Counted from the stretch's first letter, positions 35,279 to 44,747 are shown. The stretch is 64,000 bases of DNA from JABDIY01 sp963803875 (GCA_963803875.1 CAWDOA010000008.1:1-64000); one strand, 5' to 3'. The notes: generated from the letters alone by a model not told the origin. A program made the numbers and translations.

Positions 35279-35506
35279 GTGGGGATCATTCTCAGTTTCC
35301 TACTCGCCTCGGCGATCGGCGTCCTCTCGTTTGGTTACGCAACCAAACGAGAGGTCGCCCTGGGGATGGTGCTTGGCGTTCTCGGCGCCTCGGTGATCCT
35401 GGCCGCTCTCGATTTCTGCACGTTCGCTTCCGACGCCGAATCAACCGAGGGCGTTATGGGCGCCGCCCTCGCCGGCGCGTTCGCATGGATGTTCGGCTCG
35501 CGGTAG
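35279..35506 (+). CDS. Small membrane protein inside the ABC operon
   Basis: 75 residues, GTG start 12 bases after the binding-protein stop. Two to three hydrophobic stretches: IILSFLLASAIGVLSFGYA, VALGMVLGVLGASVILAALD and GVMGAALAGAFAWMFG, separated by a short charged loop (TKREV). It is translated in line with the transporter genes and could be an accessory subunit. I do not recognise a family. The following permease has no good start codon in its own frame, so an indel in this area may have hidden the junction. Confidence 0.6.
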   Translation: MGIILSFLLASAIGVLSFGYATKREVALGMVLGVLGASVILAALDFCTFASDAESTEGVMGAALAGAFAWMFGSR

Positions 35507-35600
35507 CAAGGCCGTTCTGAGCAGGCGGGAAGCGGCAGACCTCAGTGGCGGTGAGATCCGCACAGGAACCTTCAGGCTCGGCTGGTACTGGCCGTGGCTG

Positions 35601-36629
35601 TTGTTGTCGCCGACCCTGGTGATCCTCGTCTTCTTCCTTTACCTCCCCGCCTACAACACCTTCAAACTGTCGACCCAACTGACCCGGCTGGGTGCTCCCC
35701 GGTCTGTTGACCGGTGCCTCAGCAACTTCTCCGAACTGCTGGTCCCCACCCCCGAAATTGTTGTTCTGCTCCCCCTCGGGGCCGTGGGTCTCATGTGGGG
35801 AATCGGACTCTGGCACAACCGGGCCACTCCCGGCTCGTTTGCGTATGGCCTCACGGGTGCCATCCGGCCGTTCGGGATCGTGATCTTCCTGTTCGCCATC
35901 TACTTCATCCTCGAAGACGTGAACGGCGGTTTCCGGCAGATCTACCTCAACACGGTGATCATCTCGTCGGCCACCGTCGTGGTCAGCATGGTCTGCGGGC
36001 TGGCACTGGCCTACCTGACCTACGGCCATGTCCGCGGGATCACGGTCTACCGAACGCTACTGATCTGGCCCTATGCGATCTCTCCACCGGTGGCCGGAAT
36101 CCTGTTCTTCATGTTGTTCAACGCCACCGGCGGTATCTTCGCCGCCGTCGCCGACAACTGGTTCGGCTTCGATTTCCCCGACTACACCCGCAACGCCATC
36201 TTGGCGCGAATCACCATCGTTCTCGCGTCGGTGTGGAAACTGCTCGGCTATAACCTGCTGTTCTTCCTCGCCGGGCTCCAGACCGTACCGCGTGAGCAGA
36301 TCGACGCTGCCGCCATCGACGGCGCAAATTCCTTTCAGCGATTCCGCAAGATCATCATGCCCGCGCTGGGCCCGATCGCCTTCTTCCTCCTCATCACAAA
36401 CATCACCTACTCGTTCTTCGACATCTACGGAACGATCGACTTCCTCACCAAAGGCGCCCCGGCGGGGGCCACCTCGGTGGCGATCTACGAGATCATCCGG
36501 GTCGGGGTCGACAACGGCGACCTCGGGAGAGGCGCGGCACAGTCGGTCGTCCTGTTTCTCGCCGTCATCGCCTTGACCGCATGGCAGTTCAGACAATCGG
36601 AAGGGAGGATCAGTTATGGCAGCGCATGA
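35601..36629 (+). CDS. ABC transporter permease, MalF/UgpA type
   Basis: 342 residues from TTG 35601, but the frame is open further upstream (TGTFRLGWYWPWLLLSPTLV), which looks like the real N-terminal helix; the true start is probably ~35520-35600. Several membrane helices include PTLVILVFFLYLPAY, GIVIFLFAIYFILED and VIISSATVVVSMVCGLALAYL. The permease EAA loop is visible as REQIDAAAIDGANSFQRFRK, followed by IIMPALGPIAFFLLITN. It forms the membrane channel with the next gene product. The C-terminus overlaps the next start by 14 bases. Confidence 0.87.
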   Translation: MLSPTLVILVFFLYLPAYNTFKLSTQLTRLGAPRSVDRCLSNFSELLVPTPEIVVLLPLGAVGLMWGIGLWHNRATPGSFAYGLTGAIRPFGIVIFLFAIYFILEDVNGGFRQIYLNTVIISSATVVVSMVCGLALAYLTYGHVRGITVYRTLLIWPYAISPPVAGILFFMLFNATGGIFAAVADNWFGFDFPDYTRNAILARITIVLASVWKLLGYNLLFFLAGLQTVPREQIDAAAIDGANSFQRFRKIIMPALGPIAFFLLITNITYSFFDIYGTIDFLTKGAPAGATSVAIYEIIRVGVDNGDLGRGAAQSVVLFLAVIALTAWQFRQSEGRISYGSA

Positions 36630-37483
36630 TCACCATCGAGGATTTTCCCTCAACGTCGGCAAGCCAGGTCTGATCAAGGGTCGGACCTGGCCCACACATC
36701 TCGGTCTGTGGATCGCAATGCTCATCATTCTGTTCCCGCTGCTGTACGCGGCTCTCATCTCGACCCAGACCAACGCCGAGATCTTCCGCTTCCAGCTCAC
36801 GCCGGGATCGGGTCTGGGCAAACATTTCGATCAGGTGTGGAACGATCGGGCCCTCGATCGCCTGATGTGGAACTCTGTGGTTCAGGCCACCATCATCACC
36901 GTGGCGAAAACGGTGCTGTCGCTGCTGGCCGGCCTGGCATTTGTCTACTTCAACTTCCGGGGTAAGTGGCTCGTCTTCTTCTTCGTGCTGATCACCCTGA
37001 TGATGCCGACCGAGGTGATGATCTTGGCACTGTTCCGCATCGTGTCGGATCTCGGATGGAAGGATTCGATGGCGGGTCTCACCGTGCCGTTCGCGGCCTC
37101 GGCGACGGGTGCCTTTCTGTTCCGGCAGCACTTCGCCAATCTTCCCCGCGATCTGTCCGAGGCCTCGCAGATCGACGGTGCCTCGCCGTTGCAGTTCCTG
37201 TTCAAGATCCTGATTCCGCTGTCGTGGAATGTGATCGGCGCTCTCGCCGTGATCCAGTTCGTATACGTCTGGAACATGTACCTCTGGCCCGTACTCATCA
37301 TCTCGGATCAGGACAAACAGGTTGTGCAGGTCGGTCTGCAGGGTCTCCAGACCCTCGACACCGGTTTGAGCTACGGGCCCCTGATGCTGGCCGCCCTCAT
37401 GGTTTCAATACCGCCGGCCATTGTCTTTCATCGCGCTTCAGAAACCGTTCATGGCCGGGTTCGCCTTGAGTGCTGACAAGTAG
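36616..37483 (+). CDS. ABC transporter permease, MalG/UgpE type (C-terminal frameshift)
   Basis: About 288 codons from ATG 36616. Helices include LGLWIAMLIILFPLLYAALI, WLVFFFVLITLMMPTEVMIL and VIGALAVIQFVYVWNMYLWP. The EAA loop reads PRDLSEASQIDGASPLQFLF followed by KILIPL, which contacts the ATPase. The initial frame ends oddly (HRASETVHGRVRLEC). One base less near TCTTTC at 37425 gives IALQKPFMAGFALSADK and a stop at 37481-37483, the normal MalG-type ending. No ATPase gene follows; in actinobacteria a shared MsiK-type ATPase elsewhere often serves several such transporters. Confidence 0.87.
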
Positions 37484-37504
37484 AAGCTCGGTCAAAACCA
37501 GCGA

Positions 37505-38855
37505 TCAGATCTGTTCGAAGTAGCGGGTGCGTTCCCAGTCGGTTACTGCGGTCTGGAACGCATCGACCTCGGCTTCGACGAATCGGCCGTAGTGTTCGAC
37601 AACGTCGGAACCGAACGTGCGGACGGCGATCTCGCTGGATCGGAAATGGCTCAGTGCCTCCTCGAGGGTGGGCGGCACCCGAGGTAGCTCGGCAGCCGAA
37701 TACACATCGCCGTCGAACTTGGACGGGGGTTCGATGCGTTGTTCGATGCCCTCAAGGCCTGAGGCAAGAGCGGCAGCGTAGGCGAGGTAGGGATTGCAGT
37801 CCGCCCCGGGGATACGACATTCGATCCTGAGACTGGATCCCTGGCCGACCACACGGAATCCCGCGGTCCGATTGTCGTCGGACCACGCCAGTCGGGTCGG
37901 AGCCCACGACGCTTCCCGGAACCGCTTGTAGGAGTTGACCGTTGGCGCGTAACAGACCATGAAATCGCGGACATGGGCCATCCAGCCGCCGAGGAACCAT
38001 CGGAAGATGTCGCTGCGTTCACCGTTGTCATCGAAAACATTGCTGTCCCCCTCGGCGTCCCACAAGCTCAGGTGGATGTGGCAGCTGCTGCCGGCGTCGG
38101 CGGTGAACGGTTTGGCCATGAACGTAACGCTCACTCCGAGCCTGTCGGCCAATTCCTTCATCCCGTGTTTCATCACCGCATGCCGATCGGCCATCGTCAG
38201 CGCCTCGACGTAACGAATATTCAGCTCATGCTGGCCGCGCCCGGCCTCCCCCTTTGAGTTCTCCACCGGAATCCCGGTCGTGACGAAGTGCCCGCCGGGC
38301 GCCACCAACGAAACTCTCCACGCGCGAACCCTGAAGGAGGTGGTAGTCATCGATATACCAGCCGGCGGATCGCAAATCGCGATATCCCTGTTCGTGGGCT
38401 TCACGGTAGGAGTCGTCGTACAGGAAGAACTCGAGCTCCGAAGCCGCCTGGGCCTGGAAACCGAGCGAGGTTGCCCGTTCGATCTGCCGTCGGAGGATCG
38501 AACGGGGGGCCACACTCACCGGCGAATGGGTGGCGTCGTCGACCACATCACACAGCACCAGAGCGGTACTTTCGGTCCAACCGGCGCGAGCCAGCGTCGT
38601 GAGGTCCGGGACGAGATGGAAATCCCCGTACCCCTGTTCCCAGTTTGCGAACGAGTAGCCGCTGACCGGTTCCATTTCAATGTCGGTGGTGAGCAGGTAG
38701 TTGCAGGCATGGGTCCCGTTGGCGAGGCCATCTTCCACGAAGAAATCGGCGTCGAATCGCTTCCCGAGAAGGCGACCGTAGTGGTCGGTGAACGCCACCA
38801 TCACCGTGTCGATCTCACCTGCTCGCACCAGGTCGATGAGCTCGTCACTAGTCAT
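37505..38855 (-). CDS. Glutamine synthetase-like ligase (GlnA3/gamma-glutamylpolyamine-type) (frameshifted)
   Basis: About 450 codons from ATG 38855. N-terminal beta-grasp: DTVMVAFTDHYGRLLGKRFD. Catalytic blocks: ASELEFFLYDDSYREAHEQG, DDYHLLQGSRVESFV, then after a frame change near 38290-38320 GIPVENSKGEAGRGQHELNI, FMAKPFTADAGSSCHIHLSL (HxHxS), NSYKRFREASWAPTRLAWSD, RTAGFRVVG and ECRIPGADCNPYLAYAAAL. This subgroup usually glutamylates amines rather than ammonia (GlnA3/GlnA4/PuuA-like); the exact amine is unknown. Convergent to the ABC permeases, so co-regulation is not implied. Confidence 0.85.
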
Positions 38856-38888
38856 GGTTTCCGACCGTAGCCGCAAGTACCGACCCCG

Positions 38889-39872
38889 CTACTTCTCCGG
38901 TGGGTTCTGCGCCTGATTCCCCCGTTTTGGCCTGCGAAATTGCCGGGCCCTGCGCTTGGCTTGGCTGGACTTCTCGTCGAGGCCGGGGTGCACGGTGTGC
39001 ACCTGTGTGGAGAGACCATCGTACGGACTTCCACTGCCCGGCTCACCCCGCCACATGGTCAGCTGTGGGAATGCGATCGTGATGTCGGCGGCAGCGAACG
39101 CTTGATGGATGGCGATCACGACATCGTGGCGAGTAGCAAGCTCGGAGGGAATGTCGCTTCCATGCCAGTACAGCACGGTGATACCAATGCTCGAGTCGCC
39201 GAATCCGCTGACCGTCACTGCTGCTCGGGGATCAGTCCGGACCCTGGGCACACGTTCCAGCGCATCTTCGATCGTCCGAGTAGCCAACTGGAGGTCGGTA
39301 TCGTAGGCGACTCCGACGTCCAGACTGCTGCGACGCACCGGGTTCCGTGTGAGATTGATGATCGCACTGCTCACGACACTGGAGTTGGGGATCCGGGTCG
39401 ACGTTCCGTCGAGACCGATCAGAACCGTTGTCCGGGAGTCGATGTCAGCGACAACCCCGAGATGATCGTCGAGTCTGACGGTGTCACCGATGGTGTACGG
39501 CCGCCGTGCTTGCAGAATGATCGCGGCGATGAAGTTCTCGACCAGCCCCTGCAGGGCCAGCGCCAGCACGAGCCCACCCAGACCGAGCGCACCGAGAAGG
39601 GGTCCTACCCTCACCCCCAGACTCGTCAGCGAATAGAACAGCCCGATCAGGAATATGACATAGGCGATCAATCGAGTGGTGATGATCGCGGCGAAACCGC
39701 TGCCGATCCCGTGGGCGATCAGACGCCTCAGAATCCGATTCGTGAGGACCGCCAAGACAATCGTGCCAGCCAGGATTGCGCCGGCCCGAATCCAGTCGCT
39801 GCGGGTGAGCGAGTCGACAACGATTTCGTCGCTCGTCACTCTGATGGCCAAGGTGGTGGTACTCGCTGACAT
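38889..39872 (-). CDS. Small-conductance mechanosensitive channel (MscS family)
   Basis: 327 residues from ATG 39872. Three membrane helices: SDWIRAGAILAGTIVLAVLT, AIITTRLIAYVIFLIGLFYS and the pore helix VGPLLGALGLGGLVLALALQ with small-residue packing, then GLVENFIAAIILQARRPYTI. The beta domain follows: GDTVRLDDHLGVVADIDSRT, IPNSSVVSSAIINLTRNPVR. The C-terminus is an alpha/beta domain and a basic tail (KRRARQFRRPKRGNQAQNPP). It releases solutes on hypo-osmotic shock. Short MscS architecture, intact. Confidence 0.9.
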   Translation of the reverse strand: MSASTTTLAIRVTSDEIVVDSLTRSDWIRAGAILAGTIVLAVLTNRILRRLIAHGIGSGFAAIITTRLIAYVIFLIGLFYSLTSLGVRVGPLLGALGLGGLVLALALQGLVENFIAAIILQARRPYTIGDTVRLDDHLGVVADIDSRTTVLIGLDGTSTRIPNSSVVSSAIINLTRNPVRRSSLDVGVAYDTDLQLATRTIEDALERVPRVRTDPRAAVTVSGFGDSSIGITVLYWHGSDIPSELATRHDVVIAIHQAFAAADITIAFPQLTMWRGEPGSGSPYDGLSTQVHTVHPGLDEKSSQAKRRARQFRRPKRGNQAQNPPEK

Positions 39873-39941
39873 GGTCTCGGGCAAGTGTGGCACCTGACGG
39901 CCAGCGACACGCGGCAGTTCCGAGCCAGTTACAGTCAGATT

Positions 39942-40931
39942 GTGCGGGTTTTCCTCACTCACAACCCAGAGGATCTCGATGCCTACTACCGCACGGCGCT
40001 GCCGCACCTTCAGGCAATTGCCGAGGTCATACACAACCCCTCCGACCGGGATCTGACCACGCCCGAGTTGATCGAGGCCGCGGCTGATTGCCAGGTGATC
40101 ATCGCCCACCGCGCAACCCCGGGAGAGGCTGACCTCTTCGACCGGTCCCCCGAGCTGCTTGCGTTCCTTCGATGTGCGGTCGACATCAGCACCGTCGACG
40201 TCGACGCAGCCAGCCGCAACGGCGTCCTCGTTGGCCGGGCGGGGCCGAGCTATGTGCCTTCGACGGCGGAGTTGGCTCTCGGGCTGCTGCTCGACACCGC
40301 TCGTCACATCAGTGCATCCACGATCGACTATCAGGACCGGCGGCAACCCCCTCAACGGCTGGGACGCCAACTCCGGGGTCAAACGGCGGGGATCATCGGT
40401 TACGGGTCCATTGGCCGCTACCTCTCCGACCTGCTGTTGGCCCTCGGCCTTCGTGTGCTGGTGCACGACCCGTTCGTCGATGATCTGTCCGATGGCGTCG
40501 TCGGGGTCGAACTAGGCGAGCTGCTGTCGGACTCCGACGTGGTGTTTCCCCTGGCTCCGGGTGAACCGGCGACAGAAAACCTGATCGGAGCGGCGGAACT
40601 AGCAGCGATGAAACCGGGAGCGACGCTGATCAACGTGTCACGGGGAGAGTTGCTCGATGAGGACGCAGTCGGTGAGGCCCTGGACAGTGGGCAGTTGGGG
40701 GCGTTGGCGATGGATGTAGGACGAGCACCCGACCAGAGGCCCTCGCCTGACCTCGCGGGTCGCCCCGGTGTGGTGGCAACCCCCCATCTCGGCGGTCTGA
40801 CCCCTGAAAACGCCTATGCCCAGGCACTGAGCAGCGTCGAACAGGTGCAAGCGATGTTGGACGGTTCGATTCCGCCCAGAGCGGTCAATGAGCACAACGC
40901 CACCCGCCTGCACTCCTTCTGGGATCGATGA
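39942..40931 (+). CDS. D-isomer-specific 2-hydroxyacid dehydrogenase
   Basis: 329 residues from GTG 39942 (VRVFLTHNPEDL). Substrate-binding lobe, then the Rossmann motif GQTAGIIGYGSIGRYLSDLL. Catalytic blocks: LINVSRGELLDEDAVGEAL (Arg), and GVVATPHLGGLTPE (His). It oxidises or reduces a 2-hydroxy/2-oxo acid with NAD(P)H; phosphoglycerate-, hydroxypyruvate- and many other activities share this fold, so the substrate is open. It overlaps the amidohydrolase gene by ATGA, implying a common pathway for a carboxylic acid or lactone. Confidence 0.9.
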   Translation: MRVFLTHNPEDLDAYYRTALPHLQAIAEVIHNPSDRDLTTPELIEAAADCQVIIAHRATPGEADLFDRSPELLAFLRCAVDISTVDVDAASRNGVLVGRAGPSYVPSTAELALGLLLDTARHISASTIDYQDRRQPPQRLGRQLRGQTAGIIGYGSIGRYLSDLLLALGLRVLVHDPFVDDLSDGVVGVELGELLSDSDVVFPLAPGEPATENLIGAAELAAMKPGATLINVSRGELLDEDAVGEALDSGQLGALAMDVGRAPDQRPSPDLAGRPGVVATPHLGGLTPENAYAQALSSVEQVQAMLDGSIPPRAVNEHNATRLHSFWDR

Positions 40932-41761
40932 ACGATCCACCCATACTCGGCAGGACTGTCCTACCTGCGGGAGCGTGCGACACCCATATTCACTTCTACA
41001 ACGCACGCTTCCCTGCATCGCCCGACGCACTGCTGCTCCCACCAGACGCCACGCCAGATGAGTATCAAGCTCTGCAGCCCGCCATTGGCACCGAACGGCT
41101 CGTCGTCGTGCAACCAACGACCTACGGCCTCGACAACTCATGCCAGCTCGAGGCGTTGGTAGCCTTCGGCGCTGCCGCTCGAGGCGTGATGGTCGTGGAC
41201 AATCGAACGACCGATGACGAACTCGAGCGACTCACTGACTTGGGTGTGTGCGGCGCTCGCTTTCACATGCTCCCCGGCGGAGCCGTGCCGTGGGACAATC
41301 TGGAACCGGTTGCAGACCGAATCGCCCAGTGTGGTTGGCACGTCCAACTACAGCTCAACGGCAGGGAGCTCGACCAGCACCGAGACCTGCTGATGAATCT
41401 CCCCGTCAACGTGGTGGTCGATCACGTCGGTCGGTTCATGCCGCCCACCAGCGTTGGCCATCCGAGCTTTCGGGCGTTGTGCGACCTGCTGGATACGGGA
41501 CGGTGCTGGGTGAAGCTCTCTGCGCCTTATGAATCGTCGGTGGCGGGCGGGCCCGACTTCGCCGATGTCACCGTTCTCGTCGACGCTCTGGTGGCCCGTT
41601 TTCCCGAGCGTTTATTGTGGGCCTCCAACTGGCCTCATCCGGGCCGCGCCAATCCACCGACACCGGGCGACCTGACCAGCCTGAGAGATCGCTGGCTGGC
41701 TGACGACAACATCCGCAACCGGGTTCTCGTCGACAATCCGGCGGAGCTCTACGGCTTCTGA
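40928..41761 (+). CDS. Amidohydrolase family 2 (LigI/PDC-hydrolase-like TIM barrel)
   Basis: 277 residues. The metal-site motif ACDTHIHFYNARFP opens the barrel, followed by VVVQPTTYGLDNS, GVCGARFHMLPGG, NVVVDHVGRFMPPTSVGHPS and RLLWASNWPHPG with the terminal Asn/Asp region. This order matches the 2-pyrone-4,6-dicarboxylate lactonase/amidohydrolase-2 group, which hydrolyses lactones or decarboxylates small acids. Start overlaps the dehydrogenase stop (ATGA). The two probably work in sequence on one metabolite. Confidence 0.88.
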   Translation: MNDPPILGRTVLPAGACDTHIHFYNARFPASPDALLLPPDATPDEYQALQPAIGTERLVVVQPTTYGLDNSCQLEALVAFGAAARGVMVVDNRTTDDELERLTDLGVCGARFHMLPGGAVPWDNLEPVADRIAQCGWHVQLQLNGRELDQHRDLLMNLPVNVVVDHVGRFMPPTSVGHPSFRALCDLLDTGRCWVKLSAPYESSVAGGPDFADVTVLVDALVARFPERLLWASNWPHPGRANPPTPGDLTSLRDRWLADDNIRNRVLVDNPAELYGF

Positions 41762-41898
41762 CCCAAGGGCTCAGGAGCTCCGGCAGGGCGAAGAAACCGT
41801 TCGAAACTCGTTCGCGTCCACGGCAATGGACACCCACTAACCTTGTGGCCCTACGCGCGAACTCTCGTCTTGTTGGTAGCCGGGAGTAGGAGGCACCG

Positions 41899-44127
41899 AT
41901 GCTGATCACACCACACAGAACGTCGAGGTTGGCCGTTCTGACCAGCGGCGGAGACGCCGCCGGGATGAATCCAGCGGTGCGAGCAGTCGTCCGGGCGGGG
42001 TTGGACGCCGGACTCGAGGTGTTCGCTGTGTACGAAGGGCTCCGCGGTCTGGTCAAAGGTGGCGAGATGCTCCGGCCAGCCACCTCCGCCGATGTGGGCG
42101 GCATCCTCCACCAGGGCGGCACGGTGCTCGGCACCGCCCGCTGCCAGGAGTTCCGCACCCGCGACGGCAGGCGCCAGGCTGCCCGCAACCTGGTGGAACG
42201 AGGGATAGATGCGCTGGTCGTCATCGGCGGCGACGGCAGTCTCACCGGAACCAGCATCTTTCGCGACGAGTGGCCCGAACTGCTTGCCGAACTGGTCGAG
42301 CAGGGAGAAATCCCCAAGACACAGGCCGACGCATACCCTCGCCTCACCCTCATCGGCATGGTCGGCTCCATCGACAACGACATGTTCGGAACCGATATGA
42401 CGATCGGCGCAGACACGGCGCTGCATCGCATCACTGAGGCGATCGACGCCATCCACAGCACTGCGTCGAGCCACCAGCGTTCCTTCGTCATCGAGGTCAT
42501 GGGGCGGAATTGCGGCTACTTGGCCCTCATGAGCGCCCTTGCCTCCGGTGCAAACTTCGTCCTCATTCCCGAGAACCCACCCGACACCGACGAATGGGCG
42601 CAGTCGATGTGCCGTGCGCTCGAGGCGGGCCGGGCGATCGGCCGCCGCTCCAACATCGTCATCGTGGCCGAGGGTGCCCAGGACATGCACGGCAACCCGA
42701 TCACAGCCCAGCACGTGAAGGAGGTCCTCGAAGAGCTCAGCGGTGAGGACACCCGTGTGACCAGCCTTGGACACGTGCAGCGCGGTGGTGCCCCGAGTGC
42801 GTTCGACCGCTACCTCAGTACCGTGCTCGGGTACGCGGCGGTGCAGCAAATCACCTCATCGTCCCGTAGTGAGCCACAGCTCATCGGCATCCGGGGTCAC
42901 CAGATTGTCAACTCGCCGCTGATGGAGAGCGTGGAGAAGACGCGCTCGGTCGCTGATGTCATCGCCGCACGAGACTACGAAGCCGCCATGGCAATGCGCG
43001 GTGGAAGTTTCCGCGACTCGTTCGCACTGATCCGCACCATGGTTCGAGCCCACCCCCACCCGCCAACGCCCGGACAACGACGCCTGAGGCTCGCCGTGCT
43101 CCACGGCGGGGGCCCGGCGCCAGGCATGAACACCGCCATCCGGGTAGCCGTGCGCGTCGGTATCGATCTTGGGCACGAGGTGCTTGCCGTCAAGCGCGGG
43201 TTCCGCGGGCTCTCCAGGGGCGACATCGAAGAGATGGACTGGATGAGCGTGACCAGCTGGGTCGGCCGCGGCGGTGCCGAGCTCGGCACGAGCAGATCGG
43301 TGGCCAGCCCTGAGATGCTGGCCGACGTCGCAGCCCAAGTCGAAGCCCACAACATCGACGGGATATTGATGGTCGGCGGCTGGGCCGGATACCAGTCCGC
43401 ATGCCAATTCCGTGCCCACGCCGAATACCACCCGGCGCTGAGGATCCCAATCGTTTGCCTGCCGGCTTCGATCAACAATGATCTGCCAGCTTCGGAATTG
43501 AGCATCGGGGCTGACACCGCTCTGAACAGCATCATGCACGACGTCGACAAGATCAAACAGTCAGCCGTTGCGTCCCGACGAACCTTCGTTGTCGAGGTGA
43601 TGGGCCGCGACAGCGGCTACCTGGCGCTGCTGAGCGGACTTGCCACCGGCGCCGAGCGGGTGTACCTACCGGAGGAAGGAATCTCGCTGCGCGACCTCGA
43701 GGTGGATCTGGAGAACTTGAAGGATGGCTTCGAACAGGGCAAACGGCTCGGTCTGGTCATCCGCAGCGAACACAGCGATCCGGTGTATACGACCGAATTC
43801 ATCAAAGCGCTCTTCGAACGCGAAGGCGAGGGACTGTTCGACGTGCGCGGCGCGATCCTGGGCCATGTTCAGCAGGGCGGAGATCCGTCGCCGTTCGACC
43901 GGATCCAGGCGACTCGCCTGGCATCGGAGAGCATCAAACATCTCGCCGAACAGGCGCTGGCCGACTCACCAATCGATGCGATGATCGGACTCCTCCACGG
44001 CAAGATGCAGTTCACCCCGCTGGCTGAGTTCCCGAATCTGATCGAACCGGACAAGCATCGGCCGCGGGAGCAGGCGTGGATGGCACTGCGACCTGTGGCC
44101 GAGGTGATGTCGGGCTCACCCGGCTAG
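41899..44127 (+). CDS. Double-length (eukaryote-type) 6-phosphofructokinase
   Basis: Intact, 742 residues, twice the usual bacterial length. N-half (1-380): LAVLTSGGDAAGMNPAVRAV, VVIGGDGSLTG, GMVGSIDNDMFGTDMTIGAD (catalytic Asp in IDND kept), VIEVMGRNCGYLAL and LGHVQRGGAPSAFDR. C-half (~395-742) repeats the fold: LAVLHGGGPAPGMNTAIRVA, MVGGWAGYQSACQF in place of GGDGS, LPASINNDLPASELSIGADT with Asn in place of the catalytic Asp, and VVEVMGRDSGYLALLSGLAT. The C-half is therefore probably non-catalytic and regulatory, as in fungal and animal enzymes. It phosphorylates fructose-6-phosphate in glycolysis. An ATP versus PPi preference cannot be settled from the motifs alone. Confidence 0.92.
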   Translation: MLITPHRTSRLAVLTSGGDAAGMNPAVRAVVRAGLDAGLEVFAVYEGLRGLVKGGEMLRPATSADVGGILHQGGTVLGTARCQEFRTRDGRRQAARNLVERGIDALVVIGGDGSLTGTSIFRDEWPELLAELVEQGEIPKTQADAYPRLTLIGMVGSIDNDMFGTDMTIGADTALHRITEAIDAIHSTASSHQRSFVIEVMGRNCGYLALMSALASGANFVLIPENPPDTDEWAQSMCRALEAGRAIGRRSNIVIVAEGAQDMHGNPITAQHVKEVLEELSGEDTRVTSLGHVQRGGAPSAFDRYLSTVLGYAAVQQITSSSRSEPQLIGIRGHQIVNSPLMESVEKTRSVADVIAARDYEAAMAMRGGSFRDSFALIRTMVRAHPHPPTPGQRRLRLAVLHGGGPAPGMNTAIRVAVRVGIDLGHEVLAVKRGFRGLSRGDIEEMDWMSVTSWVGRGGAELGTSRSVASPEMLADVAAQVEAHNIDGILMVGGWAGYQSACQFRAHAEYHPALRIPIVCLPASINNDLPASELSIGADTALNSIMHDVDKIKQSAVASRRTFVVEVMGRDSGYLALLSGLATGAERVYLPEEGISLRDLEVDLENLKDGFEQGKRLGLVIRSEHSDPVYTTEFIKALFEREGEGLFDVRGAILGHVQQGGDPSPFDRIQATRLASESIKHLAEQALADSPIDAMIGLLHGKMQFTPLAEFPNLIEPDKHRPREQAWMALRPVAEVMSGSPG

Positions 44128-44158
44128 GGCGGCACAAACAGCTAGGGCGGCACAAGCA
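44123..44158 (+). repeat. 18-bp tandem duplication over the phosphofructokinase stop codon
   Basis: GCTAGGGCGGCACAAACA (44123-44140) and GCTAGGGCGGCACAAGCA (44141-44158) differ at one base. The TAG stop lies in the first copy and is repeated in frame in the second. It looks like a local slippage duplication with no obvious function. Confidence 0.9.
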
Positions 44159-44396
44159 ATGAGCGGCCCGGACCTATTTGCCGCTGAGGCCGGCATTCCT
44201 GCCGGTATGCCAGTGCTCTGAACGCTCCGGTTCAGTTCCGTTCCACAGTCGGTGCAGCTGTCGATGCAAACGACCCAAACCCACGAACGCGGCCACACCG
44301 GCCACAACCCCAAATGCCAACTCCACCCGAACCACAGTGCCGCTCGAGCGGGAAAGCCGCCATGGGCTATCCGGGATTCTGGGGGAGCAAGCTTTC

Positions 44397-44747
44397 CTAA
44401 ACCGGACTGGCGACGTCAGCAACTGCTCGGTCTGCTCTGCCTGCCGCTTCCCTACATCGAGGGGAACACCACGGGTGCATGTCGGACCCATTCTCGAACA
44501 GGTCACCGCAGTACCCACACGGCACCCGCACCGGGTCAGGTATCGCCGGCCTACATTCACACTGCCGATCGAGCGGACGGTGGGAGAAACGAGTGAGTCC
44601 GCACCCTGTGCATGTTGTGTTCGACTGCCATTGATGCCAACGGGGAAATTCGGTGTCGGCGCAACCAGGACACATGAGAATCGACTCGTTGGCGGATGAA
44701 ACGACTGCAAACGCGGACAGGCCTATTCCGCATCGCTGGCAACGCAT
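44397..44747 (-). CDS. Small protein with multiple CxxC zinc-ribbon motifs
   Basis: 116 residues from ATG 44747 (MRCQRCGIGLSAF). Zinc-ligand pairs: CQRC near the start with CPGC, TTCTGCGL with CEC, and CGYCGDLF with HPWCSPRC. Three possible knuckles in such a short protein argue for a real gene, although codon statistics are not decisive and the open frame also extends upstream to 44924. A downstream overlapping minus frame carries a hydrophobic stretch (VELAFGVVAGVAAFVGLG), so a C-terminal membrane segment could be joined by an indel near 44400. Not recognised; role unknown. Confidence 0.45.
   Translation of the reverse strand: MRCQRCGIGLSAFAVVSSANESILMCPGCADTEFPRWHQWQSNTTCTGCGLTRFSHRPLDRQCECRPAIPDPVRVPCGYCGDLFENGSDMHPWCSPRCREAAGRADRAVADVASPV

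Noticed and set aside
38940..39869. 309-codon plus-strand frame opposite mscS
   Set aside because: Shadow of a clear MscS channel gene.
44178..44699. Plus-strand 173-codon frame opposite the Zn-ribbon gene
   Set aside because: No domain, atypical composition; the Cys-rich minus frame is the better candidate.
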